64,000 bases of DNA from Certhia americana (Eukaryota; Chordata; Aves; Passeriformes; Certhiidae): contig CM031879.1 in the NCBI GenBank assembly GCA_018697195.1, positions 20,085,821 to 20,149,820 of the forward strand, written 5' to 3'. The notes beneath the pieces are model-generated. The model had not been told where the DNA came from and did no database searches. It saw only the letters and a list, made by a program, of their open reading frames with translations. Position numbers and translations under genes: made by a program. Below are positions 39,357 through 50,579 of the stretch, piece after piece. Positions within the stretch are counted from its first letter, which is position 1, and each line of letters opens with the position of its first letter.

Positions 39357-42300
39357 AAATATGTTCCTATTTTAGAAGCAAATGCAAGAATTACTTATCT
39401 GGCAAAGGTTTTCAGCACTCGTTTCAGCTTACTGCCAGGCAGAAATTTGATAGTTTCAGAAAAATCACATCAGGGCTTCATTCAATTCAAATCAAAGTCT
39501 TACCTGTGTTGATTTTTTAATGATTTTATGACAGCCTCCCTGACAAAGTCACCAGACTACAGAAGATGATAAAATGCTGAAGAGCCAATGTGACACTATA
39601 AAAAGATGCATACAGCCAAAGGCAGCAGTACCAAGCTCAAGTTCTTGGGAGTCCAGGATCCCAATATTAGCTTTAATATTAGTCATAATATTAGCTTTGA
39701 AGTCACCAGATCTGGGCAAAGCCAGACCTTCATTGCATCCTTTTGAACTATGACAAGACATTAGAGCACAACCATTTCAACTTCCCTCCACAGTCAGAAA
39801 GACAGGGGGTTTGGGGAGGGGATGGGGGAATATGAGAGCTGAATTCTCAATATGCTAACTGCAGGTGATGAATTTAAAGATATCCAGATGCTGTTATGAT
39901 TGTAGCAAATTACATGAACAATGTAACTTTTTATTTTAACCAAAAATTTCCTAGAAGGATACCAAGTCACCTGTAAGGAATTAACTGAACTGTATTAAAA
40001 TTGCACTGAAACTGTACTAAAGCAACTATATTGAAATCACAACTTCAGCTAACCCAAAGCATTCTGTTAAAAGACCAAGAAAGCATGAGAAAGCAGGAAA
40101 TTTTCAAATGGTGATGGAGATAAAAGAGTGCCCTGTAACTTCCACTTATGTGGTTTAAATTATTGTGCTGCTTCAAAATAAAGAAATATTTTATCTAAGT
40201 CCAGCCAAAGAATAGTAATTAAAAATAAAAGTGATTAAGAAATGTTTCCAGCTTTCTAGGTCTAAAGATATTCCTCTTCAGAAAGGCTGTAAGAAGGTCT
40301 TCTAAAGGATAAATCCAGATACTAACAAGAGTTCTCTTATCCCTGGATTAAAAATTATTATATTCTGGCATACCCAGCTAGCAATCTCCTTAAAGTTCAT
40401 AGGCAGGGCAGAGTTTAGGAGACTGGAAAATAAATAGCAAAAAGTTCACTGGAGAGAAAAAAGGGGCTATTTCTGTCAGCAGTGGACTTTGAATCAAGTC
40501 TTAACTTGTCAAGATTTACATTCAAAACATGGAAAAGTGGTATGATCAGAAGACTTTTCAAAGAGGCATAATCACAGTGACAAGATTTTTGCCCTTTCCA
40601 GAGCACAGCCCTTGGGTATGCTTGGTACAGCTTCCTCTATCTGCATTCTCTGCAACATTTTCCTATGCAATAAAGTACGTTTGTTGTTTGCAAGGAATTC
40701 TTCTGGGAGTTATATCAAATTCAAACTCATACATAGGCATCTGAACAGATTATGACTGTCTGAGTACTCAAAATGCAGATTTCAACCCTGAGAAGAGGGT
40801 TTCTTTTTGTTTTGACCATGTGATGTTAAAGGTCAGACAACACGTTCATCCATCACCAAACAGAAAATGACTACGTCTATCTCTCCATAAATGTTTGAAT
40901 CAAGATGGTTTTCCTCACATGCAGTGGAAAGATGTGGTCAGAATCACAAGGTTCCCTTGATACAATTTCAAACACTTGAAGAAATTTCCATACAGTCTCA
41001 TCATCCTTTTAGAATGGTTTGATTAAACAGTTAGTCTTGCTTTGCCATCTAGGAGTATTTTCTTTACATGAATCACTGAGTTAATGACCCTCTGTACCAT
41101 TTATTTCATTATCCACAATCTGACAAAACAAACATCGACTCTTACTGTTGTTCTAAACATTGGGGCATGATTGTTTAAAGTTAATCTATTTTCTTTTCCA
41201 GAAGGATGATTCTCAACTCATCAGTCAGGGCAGTGCCAAATAGGGCCATATTAAATGACAGGTCATTTCCATAGCAAATGGAATGGAAGATATGAAAAGG
41301 ACATTGTCAATCCGCCTGAACTCCAACACCCATCTTAAAGGAAGACAAATTCATTTTAAGTGCCTAGACTGAGACTGAATTCCAGAGTTCAGAACAAACA
41401 AGAAATAATTCTCCTGAACAATGCCGGCAGTCACCCATCATGATATTCAGTTATAGGCCCAGTTCCTGGTAAGAGTCCATACAAACTGCATTTTTGGATA
41501 GTTTTGATTATTCATGTACACCACCAGGAACCTGAGCTCACCCAGGAAACAAAATTAACAGAATAATAATACTCTCGAAATATTTTTAAGTGGATGATAT
41601 GCAAAACTGCAGACTTGCATAGTGAGAATAGAAAAAACTAGAAAGGCCAAGCCCCTTCTGCATCCCTGTTATCTCTCTACCCTTCCTCACCCCTACTCCT
41701 TTCACAATCACAGAGCTGTTCTCACTGGCAATATCACTGCAGTGAACCCTGCTTTGACTAGAGTGGGGCCACATTTCTAACAGAATGACATTGGTGGTGG
41801 CTCAGTTCACAATGTCAGGAAAATGAGGCAGCTTTGCCACTGGAAGTATTAAAGTGACAATTATATATAAGCTTGTAAATCCTATCTGTTCAGCATGATG
41901 TGGCAAAACTGGCTTGCCTCTGACAGCACCCATTTGGGAGAATTTTGAGTGTATCCATTGCCTGTGCAGGAAGACTAAAGGGTCATGTAGTCCACAGAAA
42001 GCTGAGCAGGAGGAAAATAATCCCTTCTTATTAAAAAAACCCTTCTATAAATAAGGAAGGAATAAATAGGTTTCCATGTTTGCTGCAGATGGGTGAGACT
42101 AATATGTTTAAATTGCTCATAAAAATGGTGTCGATTTTAGTGGCTCTGAGCTTATTACTGGCAAGAGGCTGAAAACTCCTGCTCTTTCTCTTGCTCACAG
42201 TATCTCCCAGTCATTGACCACTCTTGTTTCTGTTGTCCTCTTTGCAGGACTGGAACCAAGCTCCAAGGCAATGCTGAAGGGAGAAGAAAAATGAGGTACT

Positions 42301-42789
42301 TGGTTTCCTCTGCTCAGGCCCAAAAAGCTCCACAAATTCTCAGCAGGATCATGCCCTGCAGTGCCTCCTGGAAGAAGGAAGGAGCCTGGATGACTTGCCT
42401 CTCTGAAAATCCACCCTGTGCTTCACTCTCCTTGCCCAGGTATCAAGTGAAGAACCAGGTCACGACCTCTTTAAAAATGCCTATTCCCTTCAGCGTACAG
42501 TGTTTCTGTATTTTTTCAGATAAGCCCATTTTGCACCATACAGATTCCTCTTTGGGTCTTTCTCTCCTACACGGAGAGTTCTTAAGGTCCATCCTTGCCT
42601 TGACTGAGCAGAATAGCTCCAGCAGCAAAGGGAGTGGATCCAAAGTCGTTTTGTCCTCCTGCATGCCCAGGAATTGAGTAAACACAGTGCAGGGTGAGGA
42701 GGGACAGAGGTTGGGATCTTTGGAAAATCATGTTGCGTGGCACATGTTTCAAGAATGGGAGGCACAGGGTAACATTAAGACAAGCTCTC

Positions 42790-42975
42790 TGAATTGAAAA
42801 AGTTCAGTGTTGGAACTATTTGCCTAGGAAGATAAAATACTAGAAAGTACTAAGTAAAGGTTAGACAAGAATCAGCCACAAATTACTTAGGTGTAGCAGA
42901 TCTTATTTTGGAGCAGAAATACAATCCCAACAGCTTCTCAAGTTCCTTTCCAACTTACTTGCTATTATTGTTTTT
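42790..42975 (+). mobile_element. Old CR1 LINE 3' fragment
   Basis: The segment runs from a decayed GGAACTATTTGCCTAGGAAG, through TTAGACAAGAATCAGCCACA and TAGGTGTAGCAGATCTTATT, to TCAAGTTCCTTTCCAACTTA. This is the order of motifs in ancient CR1 3' ends. Divergence is high, and the usual GGATGGACTAGATGAC block is lost. Confidence 0.6.
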
Positions 42976-43021
42976 AGAACCAAATGGGGCTTAAGCAAGC
43001 ACATTCCTCTGGACATCCCAG

Positions 43022-43051
43022 AGGATTCCAGGGAACAGGATTCCATGGAAC
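43022..43051 (+). repeat. 15-bp tandem duplication
   Basis: AGGATTCCAGGGAAC is repeated immediately with one substitution (G to T at position 10 of the unit). Confidence 0.93.
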
Positions 43052-43949
43052 TCACTAGCTGTGTCTGGTGGTGTTACATGTGTAGCATGTCCTGTAAAGG
43101 ACACCACATCCCACTCTATTGCAGGAAAGACTCCACATGACTCACAACAGTGAGTCCTGTGTCATCAGGACTAAGAAACCAGGTATTTAAGAAAGTAGTA
43201 ACAGTCCCTGGTAATGCTACCTGTGTGTTAAAATGATAACAGCCGCATGAAAGTATTAATGTATTATGGCTACACCATAATGGCTCTATATATTCCTTGA
43301 TGTTGCTAATTCAGAAGTTCACTAACTTATAACAAGACAAATTTTAAGATTTTCACTGGCATTATTAAGCTAACAGGACAATAGACTCTGTGGTGTACAT
43401 GAGCCTGACATCCTTGCCAATAAAGATAGGTTGTGAGTTAGAAAGGTTTCATGTGGATAGAAGCATTCCTTTAAAAAAATGAATTTAGATATTTCTTTAG
43501 TATTTTAAAGAAGATATTTTTGTGACTTTTTCAACCCTACAAGTAAAAACCAAACTGCCTTAAGTATTTGAGAACACTACCTTTCAGACACAAGGCTACC
43601 CTGAAACAAATTTTAAAAATCTCCATTTTGTAGATATAGCTTTTAGTACTAAGTCTTCATGTAACACAAATTGTAATATGTCCTCTTAGTGATAACCTAC
43701 TCTCTACATAGCTGCTACACAGCTTGTGAGTAATGCAGTGTCACCAAAACGTCAGAGCAGGGCATATGATTAGCACTTTCTCATATATTTCTGTACATTT
43801 ACATGCATATGCACAAACTAAACGTGAGCTACAAAACTGGGACTAAGTGTGGAAATACTTGGATCAAATCTAGGTTTTTCTCTTTATATAAATCAGTTCC
43901 CGCCATCTCTTACGCTGGTCAGCTTCCCCTGAGGACTCAACTGTGGAGT

Positions 43950-44127
43950 TTTGGGTTAGATAGTACAAAAAGATTCTTTGCATGGAGGCTGGTTGGACAA
44001 TGGAATGGGTTTGCCAAGGAAGTGGTGTGACAGAGTGTGACTTTTGGGGGTTGGTGCTGTGCAGGTTCAGGAGTTGGATGATCCTTGTGGGAACCTTCTA
44101 ACTCATCATATTCTGTGATTCTGTGAA
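43950..44127 (+). mobile_element. CR1 LINE 3' end
   Basis: A frame here reads KRFFAWRLVGQWNGFAKEVV, the decayed form of the CR1 ORF2 C-terminus (KRFFTQRV..HWN.LP.EVV). GAGTTGGATGATCCTTGTGG and a CR1 3' tail ending ATTCTGTGATTCTGTG follow. It is a short 5'-truncated copy. Confidence 0.85.
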
Positions 44128-47099
44128 CTGAGGAGAATGGGAATTTCTCCTACAGGCTAGGAAAACTAGTTAGTAATCAAGCACATGGATGCTCTTTGAT
44201 CTATGCTCTTGTCTGAGACTTATCTAATTCATGAACACAGGCATCAAGTTCTGGCATGCCAGAAAGAAGTATCAGGACATAAAAGCTATTTTGTTTAATG
44301 ATTACTCACACGGAGTCAGATCAAATGGAATAGTTTGGGAGGAATGCTGTCCCAAACTCTATAATTCTGGTATATATCAGTGGAGCAAAGGTGTTTAAGT
44401 AGGAGAAGAAGAATATATTACACATTGCAAATGCAAGTTGCGATGAAAAAGAGACTTTGAAGCAGAGTAACAGTGTGATGGTGGCTGCAAGAGTGCAAAC
44501 TATCCATCTTCAAAGCCTGTGAATGTTCTGCCACTTGCTTGTCTGGTTGAAAGGACCAAAGACATATATCCCATCTTTTCAGGCAGAGAGAATGACAGAA
44601 AGAAGTTGTCTGAATATTTATACAGAGTCCCACAACCTGTCTTGTGCTATAGTGAGACCCACTATGAAGTAAATCGGTGGCAACCCTGGTTTTCAAGGAA
44701 AGCTCTATTTTGTCAACACAAGCTGAAGAGATCTGTAGCTCTGTTTAATTCAAGTCAATTATTACTACTACCTATTTTATGTGTGGTCAACACCACAATG
44801 TCTAGTGATTTCTTTCTACAAATTCCCATCCAAATACTTGAATCTGCACAGTCACTTGAAATTAATAGAGAGGTACCATCTGACATTCCTCTGGGAGAAA
44901 TGAATTCCTGAAATGAAATGAATGTATATTATATTCCAGAAAAGAAGCCAGCAGAAATTTTAGGAAGCTCCTGCAAACTCTTTACAAAGGATTAAATTAA
45001 TCTTCTATGGAAAAGCTGGAGGACTGTAAAATGTATCAGCTATGCACAAACTTCTCATACCATAGAGGTGAGCACTAGTCATAGTAGTACACGAATGTTG
45101 ATAATTTTTTTTTTTTTTTTCTGAAGATCTATTTTAAACAGATCATCAGGAAAAGCATGTAAGCTCTTTTGAACTTTAAAACTTATATTCTTCCAAGCAG
45201 ATTTTAAATCCACATTAACAAAACCATAGGCCCCTAGGGCATCTCTATTATGTGTTTTTGCCTAGACAAAAGCTCATACAGACAAAGTGACAACAGTGTC
45301 AACAAATGCCTTCAGAAGCAGTAAGCAAGAAAACAAAAACAACACACACTCAACTTAGCCATCTTATTATTAAGAAATGAAACACCAAATATCATAAAAA
45401 TACGTTTTTCTAATTAACATTTAGGTTTTTACTTTTGAGGAAGTATTCTGTCATGCTTTCCAGTTTTTCTCCACGTGTTCATGGTATACAAACAAAGGAG
45501 GTGGCAGTGGGTAAGGGAAAGGGTGAAGCCGTATTTCACCCAACACTGAGTGCTGCCTGGTGTGGTATATTCTCATGAAAAACCAATTATAAAGCACCCT
45601 AGAAATATCACTGTCATGTCTGGCTTTGGCTACCATCTGGTTACAAATAATATAAGGTGAGATTTATGCTTAATCATATGGCTTGGCAATCCAAAACATT
45701 AGAGAAAAATAGTACAAGAAGTGTCTAAAATAACAATGTGCATTTTGCATGAAACTCATTACTGAGCCTCAAAATAATAATGAATTTTATGACCAAAAGA
45801 CAGTTACAGGTGAATTACAAGGCACTGATTCTCTACTAGGAAATCTTTACTGAGCATAAATATGTTCCTATATGCCTTAATTTTAGCCACATATTTTCTC
45901 AAATGAAGGACTTGAAAACATAGCCATAATTTGTACATCTTGGGAAAAAAAAATCTTAAATCAGTTGAAAACTGTTTTTTTCACCACTAGATATTTTATT
46001 GTTTATTTTATCCTCTAAATAGCAAACCTTAACAACAATATCCCCATTTCATTGCCATATAAGAAAGAACATTTCAGTTCTTAACACCATTTTGTTTAGA
46101 CTAATATATTTTACAAACTAAATAAGGCAGAATATATTATCTAGTCAGAGAAAAAATGCAATTGAATGAGTGCAATTGTGCATAAATCTGTGCTGAGGTT
46201 GGACAAATTGAAAAGTAAATACAAAAAAATGGGTTTAGTTAAATTTTCCTAATGGGAACTAAAGATTGACTTTTCAATGTTATGATTAGATTTTTTAGGC
46301 TTATAAGTATTTGAATATAAATATTATGCACTGACATTTGTACATTCAAGTGGCTGAGCATTTGAACACAAGCATCTGAGGAATTCAGGGACCTGTTCTG
46401 ACTGATTCCTGTAAGACTGATACCACCACTGTTTGACAGTAGCATCATCAATGAAGTACAAAAAGGGCTCCAGAAAGGTAGCTTTTGTGCTCTGCAGAAA
46501 CTTCTAAAATATATATCTGAAAAACTGTACTCTACATTTAAATGCACCAGATGAAAAGCAGCACCAAGAATCAACAAGAGACCAGAAGCAAAAATATAAA
46601 TAATGTTAGACAAGAGTAGTTTTACAAAATGGAAATACACAAGACCAAATAAAGGTTTTTGATATGAGTCGCTGCAGAAGGTAAGGGTGTTCATCCTAAG
46701 CTGTTAGATATGCTGGTAGATATTGTCGCTTCATTTTATCGATGTACTCAATTCCAAGCTGAGAACATTCTATTTTTAGCTTGGTCTGATGGAAAACAAA
46801 ATCTAAATTGTTTCTAAATTTCATCTTTTTCCCCAAATAAGGAGATATGGGGACAAAAGCTGAGGCCTGAAAACAATGCATGAGACTTTTTCTAACTTGC
46901 TAGAGGTCCTTTGCATACAGTTCTAGGGAAGATGTGGATGTTTTAAGTAGTGGAAGAATAGCGCTCCTATTTTCAGTAAAGACTAAAAGAAAAAATAAAG
47001 AATAAAAGAACAACAAACCAGACAGCTCACTTTGATTCCTGGGAAAATGATGTAACAAATAACTCTGAAACTGCTTCCAAATATATTCAAAGCAGAAGA
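44128..47099. other. Intergenic, no gene recognised
   Basis: AT-rich sequence with a poly-T run near 45,104-45,120. The two longest frames (44,519-44,911 + and 46,239-46,694 -) have no recognisable domain and random-looking composition. Confidence 0.65.
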
Positions 47100-47640
47100 C
47101 TGATGGGATGGCCAGCATGGGTCTATGGAGAAGAAATTATGCTTAAGCAACCTGATAGGCTTCCATGACTGAGCAATTCGCTTGGTGGATGAGCAGAGAG
47201 CAGTGGACATTTCTTGTCTTAACTTCAACTAGGATTTCAACACTACCTCTCTCCCAGAGCACTCTCATAGACAAACTGATGAAGGGCAGGCTGGCTAGGT
47301 GGGAACATTAAGATTCCTGGCCTAAAGGTTTGTGATCACTAGCACAAAGATCACCTGAAAGCCCAATGATGCCCTGGGAAGGACAAGAAGTAATGGGCAC
47401 AAATTAAATACAGGAAATTAATTCTGTTTAGACAAAGGACAAAGCTTTTTTTTTTACTGTGAGAGTGGTCAAACATGGGCGTGAATTGCCCAGGGAGATT
47501 GTGGAGTCTCCATCCTTGCAGACATTCAAAACCTGATTGGATTCATCCCTGGGCAATCTTCTCTAGGTGATCCTGCTCCACTGGTTGGACTAGATGACTT
47601 CAGAAAGCTCCTGTCCATCTATCTTAACAATTCTGATTCT
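47100..47640 (+). mobile_element. CR1 LINE fragment with internal deletion
   Basis: The first part (about 47,130-47,310) follows the CR1 ORF2 segment that includes AGCAACCTGATAGGCTTCCA, AGAGCAGTGGACATTTCTTG and a decayed DFSKAFDTV motif. After about 47,370 it jumps to the 3' end: GGGCACAAATTAAATACAGG, GCCCAGGGAGATTGTGGAGT, GGTTGGACTAGATGACTTCA. Roughly 0.8-1 kb of the normal element between them is missing, judged from memory of CR1 layout. It lies about 170 bp from the probable LTR. Confidence 0.85.
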
Positions 47641-47806
47641 GATACAAAGTGTGAAAGAGAGATATCTCCCCACCATAAAGGTTCAGGCAGTTAGTGGAGC
47701 AACCATAATCTTTTCGAAAAAGAAGAGTCATGTAATCTTATGTATGGCAATATGATCATCCTGGCCTTAATGCCAGTTCACAGATGATACTGCTGGATCG
47801 AACCAC

Positions 47807-48152
47807 TGTGGTAGTGCATATGCTTGTACCCCCAAAAGTGTTTCTATGTACCCCTCCCCAAGTGTGACGTCTTTATCCCCTCCCCTCCCTGTCCCTGGAA
47901 TGTTTATCCCATTGGCTGATGCTGCATGCCTCCCCGCCCCTTTCCCGAGGTTTCAAAAACCCGGGAAAAGCTCCCCCCTCCCTCTTTTTCCTCCCGGACT
48001 CCAGCTAAGAATAAGCTCCAGCTCTGTCCCGGAGGAAAAGCAGCCCTTGGTCTTTTATCTTGGTCGTGAAGAGCTCCCTTGCCCTCCCCACGACACAGCT
48101 AGCTAGGGAAATTCGGGGAGGGACAAAGGGGGGTTTACTTCAAACCATTACA
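47807..48152 (+). mobile_element. Probable solo LTR of an avian endogenous retrovirus
   Basis: This roughly 330-345 bp block is strikingly C-rich against an AT-rich background and has the layout of an LTR. A CRE-like TGACGTC lies at 47,865-47,871. A CCAAT-type ATTGGCTGAT lies at 47,911. An A-rich TATA-like segment precedes CCCGGGAAAAGC near 47,950-47,970. A variant poly(A) signal AATAAG lies at 48,010-48,015, and the block ends TTACTTCAAACCATTACA, with the CA expected of an LTR end. The 5' edge is uncertain (TG at 47,807 or 47,825), and I could not find matching target-site duplications. No gag, pol or env sequence flanks it, so it is a solo LTR or a fragment. Orientation matches CADPS2. Identification is from layout and a remembered resemblance to songbird LTRs. 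Confidence 0.6.
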
Positions 48153-49499
48153 TTTAAAATTGTTTGGGACCTGACTGCCTTAAAGTTTCATAGAATTCAT
48201 ATCCCAATTTGTGCTTTGCATATCTTTAGTGGCAAGATTTTTGTAGTGTTACTTTATTTGCTATTAGAATGAGAACAAGTTTTTGCAGAAAGCATCCACA
48301 AATCTGAGTGGAAATTGTATTAGTGAAAAAGTCACTTACAGTAACCATATTTTTTTATGGAACTTCCCTTTACCTACTACAGGACTAGCTCTACCTTGCC
48401 ATGGAGACACAAGCACTGGCATGTGATCGGTGATGGTGGTACCACAAAAACTTTAGGAATTACTGTGCTGAGGAAACATGACCAGAGATGTTCAGTAGGT
48501 TGACATTTATGCTTTTTTTCTACCTTTCTGCATTTCACAGATTTTGCCTACTATTGTTAGTTAATGTTAAGGATGCAAGCCACCCATAAAAACAGGCCAC
48601 CTATTTCTGTATGACTGCTATACTTTGCACCCAAAGTGTGAAGAAAGCCAGTGTGTTTGTTAGCACGACTCTCCATCAGTGTTCCCCTCATTCCCCTGGT
48701 ACAGATCCAGAGGCAGAAGAACTCAGACTCTTAATGCCTAATGCTGCCATCTAGCTAATAGTTGCTGGCCACAGCAGGAGGAATTCTACCTTCTGAGAGC
48801 TGGTTCACAAGGGAGGGAACTGACAGCTTTAAAGATCCTTTCCTAAATTTGCAGTACTGAGCACTTGAAAATATCGATAATGGACTGGAGTCCTTCACCA
48901 CTCTAAACCCAGCTGAGTTCATACAGTGAAAATCGGGTTGGCTGCCTGGGTTTGTTGAGTTTTCATACAGGGCTTTGAAAACTTGCCACTGCTAATGAGC
49001 AGGGCTCAGAGCAGTGCGGACACACAGCCTCAGGTGCCATTGTTCTAGACCTGCATACAGTCATGGCCTCTCTGTGCACCAGTCCATCCCTCCAGCCTTT
49101 GTCCTCCTAGCCCCTGATACTTTCTTGTTCAGTAGTTCCTTCTCCTCCCTGGTACCAGCACCACCACCTCTGGGTATATAGGGAGTGAGAGAAGGACTTG
49201 TTGATCTACATGAAACCTGATGTCCCTTCCCTCCCCTGGCCTGCCTTCCCAGGAGGCCCTGATCAGACTCCAGAAATTTGTCTCTCACGTGGTGAAACCT
49301 TTTTTTGTTTAATTTTAGCGAGTGCTAGTAGTAGGCTTTCGTATGGTTCTCATAACCTTAACTGTGACAACAACCACTGCACCTATCTGGATCCTCAGTC
49401 TAGACAACCGATTTCAGAGAGATGTGAACTACCTATTCGTGGCTGCAAGTTCTCAACAGAAGTAACCTGCGACAGCAAAATACACTTGGGCATCAGCCC
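48153..49499. other. Gap between LTR and CADPS2 island
   Basis: Mixed-composition sequence without CR1 or coding similarity. It may hold proximal regulatory DNA of CADPS2, but no specific element is evident. Confidence 0.55.
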
Positions 49500-49830
49500 A
49501 CCCGCCACCTCAGAAACGCACAGCTTCCGTGGCTTCCTTTTCTGGGGCGATTTGAGACGCCTCTCTTCCTCCCCGAACACTTGGCAGAGGATGCCAGCGA
49601 GGCTCGGGGTCGGCGGCGAGCACGGCCCCGGTTTGCCCTTCCAGCAGGGAGTTCCGCCGTGTGTTCGAGCCGGCTGGCGAGCGGCGGGCGCGCTTGCCTT
49701 GCTGTCCGGGACGCGGGGCAAGGAGCACCGCAGCAGCCGCTGCCAGGGCCGGCAGGGCCCGGGCGGAGCAGCGCTGCTGAGGGCTCCCTGGCCAGCGCCT
49801 GCCCCTGTCGTCGGGAGCAGGGCGGGCGAA

Positions 49831-49905
49831 CCGAGCCGTGCCGAGCCGAGCCGAGCCGAGCCGAGCCGAGCCGAGCCGAGCCGAGCCGAGCCGAGCCGTG
49901 CCGAG
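49831..49905 (+). repeat. CCGAG pentanucleotide microsatellite, 15 units
   Basis: Fifteen consecutive 5-bp units are present: 13 CCGAG and two CCGTG variants (units 2 and 14), placed almost symmetrically at the ends. The array ends about 345 bp before the CADPS2 start codon, inside the CpG island, so it lies in the promoter or 5' UTR. Every unit carries a CpG. Reading through it gives PSRAE-type repeats, which explains the odd open frames here. Confidence 0.97.
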
Positions 49906-50009
49906 CGCTGGGGTGCGTTGGCAGGTGCGATGTTACAGCAGTCCCAGCGCAGCCGGCCCGGCCCTGTCCCGGCACTCGCGGGCCGCTGCGCTCGCCGGGG
50001 CGGGCGGAG

Positions 50010-50171
50010 ATGTTAGCCCGGCCCAAGTCCCGCCTCTGCCTCCGCCGGGAGCCGCTCGGAGCAATTCCCACGGCAACCCAGGCTCGACCCCTTTCCCAAA
50101 CCCCGCCTCTGCTCCCCGCCCCGCCGCTCCCGCCCGGCCGCCGCCGCCGGTCGGAAACAGTCCGTGTGTAA
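50010..50171 (+). other. Possible upstream ORF in the CADPS2 5' leader (53 codons)
   Basis: An ATG at 50010 opens a frame that ends at TAA 50169-50171. It is in the same frame as the CADPS2 ATG, 78 bp before it. It would matter only if transcription starts upstream of 50010. The predicted peptide is Arg/Pro-rich and resembles nothing I know, so a coding role is unlikely. Its possible effect would be on translation of the main frame. Confidence 0.35.
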
Positions 50172-50249
50172 ACTCGACGTGTCCGGAAAGGTGCGCGCCG
50201 CTCCCCGCGTCGCTCCGTGCCCGGCCGCGGGGCGCGCCCGCCGAGAGCG

Positions 50250-50573
50250 ATGCTGGACCCTTCCTCCAGCGAGGAGGAGTCCGATGAGCTGCTGGAAGAG
50301 GAGCGGCGGGACGTGCTGGTGGCGGCGGGCGGTGGCTCTCCGCGCTCGCTGCCGCCGCCGCCCCGGGACTCGCGGGGCAGGGAGGCCGGGGCGGCACGGG
50401 CTGCCAGCCCCAGCCCTTCGGTGCTGAGCGAGGGCCGGGACGAGCAGGAGCGCCTGCAACGAGAGGAGCGGGAGAAGCGGCTCCGGCTGCAGCTCTACGT
50501 GTTCATCGCGAGGTGCATAGCGCACCCCTTCAACGCCAAGCAGCCCACGGACATGGCCCGCCGGCAGCAGAAG
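50250..50573 (+). CDS. CADPS2: CADPS2 first coding exon (residues 1-108, 5' part of gene only)
   Basis: CAPS proteins prime dense-core vesicles for Ca2+-triggered exocytosis, acting at the vesicle/plasma membrane with SNAREs and PIP2. Only the N-terminus is here; the C2, PH and MUN domains are encoded by later exons. The 108-residue product opens with [13 protein letters not shown], an acidic serine cluster shared by both vertebrate CAPS paralogues. A low-complexity Pro/Gly/Ala stretch follows (about residues 27-52), then [13 protein letters not shown] (53-65), a highly charged segment (62-80), and the conserved end [26 protein letters not shown]. From memory, RDVLVAAG (20-27) and VLSEGRDE match CADPS2 better than CADPS. 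The ATG is the first in frame after a TAA at 50169-50171 and has G at -3. The exon ends in phase 0 at AAG|GTGAG, where I recall the CAPS family splicing. The open frame runs 40 codons past the donor but loses family similarity. Family assignment is firm; the CADPS2 paralogue call is slightly less so. Confidence 0.92.
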
Positions 50574-50579
50574 GTGAGC
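50574..50579 (+). other. CADPS2: 5' splice donor of CADPS2 exon 1
   Basis: The bases AAG|GTGAGC give a near-consensus U2-type donor directly after the codons for ARRQQK. CAPS similarity stops exactly here and the phase is 0. Confidence 0.88.

Larger units (their letters stand above)
30111..42789. other. Intergenic, no gene recognised
   Basis: Besides the listed CR1 stubs and short repeats, it contains a poly-A run (about 37,950-37,967), a small AATATTAGCTTT duplication (39,663-39,698) and a minus-strand open frame at 32,345-32,680 treated under findings. No exon can be supported. Confidence 0.65.

Noticed and set aside
42291..42677. 128-codon frame preceded by a TTTGCAG acceptor-like site
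   Set aside because: Acceptor-like sites are common by chance. The peptide has no known domain and overlaps other open frames on the opposite strand.
44519..44911. 130-codon plus-strand frame
   Set aside because: The product is unrecognised, with no conserved motif or plausible exon borders.
46239..46694. 151-codon minus-strand frame with a hydrophobic segment
   Set aside because: AT-rich sequence readily gives Leu/Ile/Phe runs. No family match, no promoter and no partner exons seen.
49300..49322. Polypyrimidine tract followed by TTTTAG, resembling a 3' splice site
   Set aside because: The sequence after it carries no recognisable coding similarity, and it lies just outside the CpG island.
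49198..50016. 272-codon plus-strand open frame overlapping the CpG island
   Set aside because: Its C-terminal half is translation of the CCGAG array and GC-rich promoter sequence. The first half has no recognisable domain. Low stop density explains its length.
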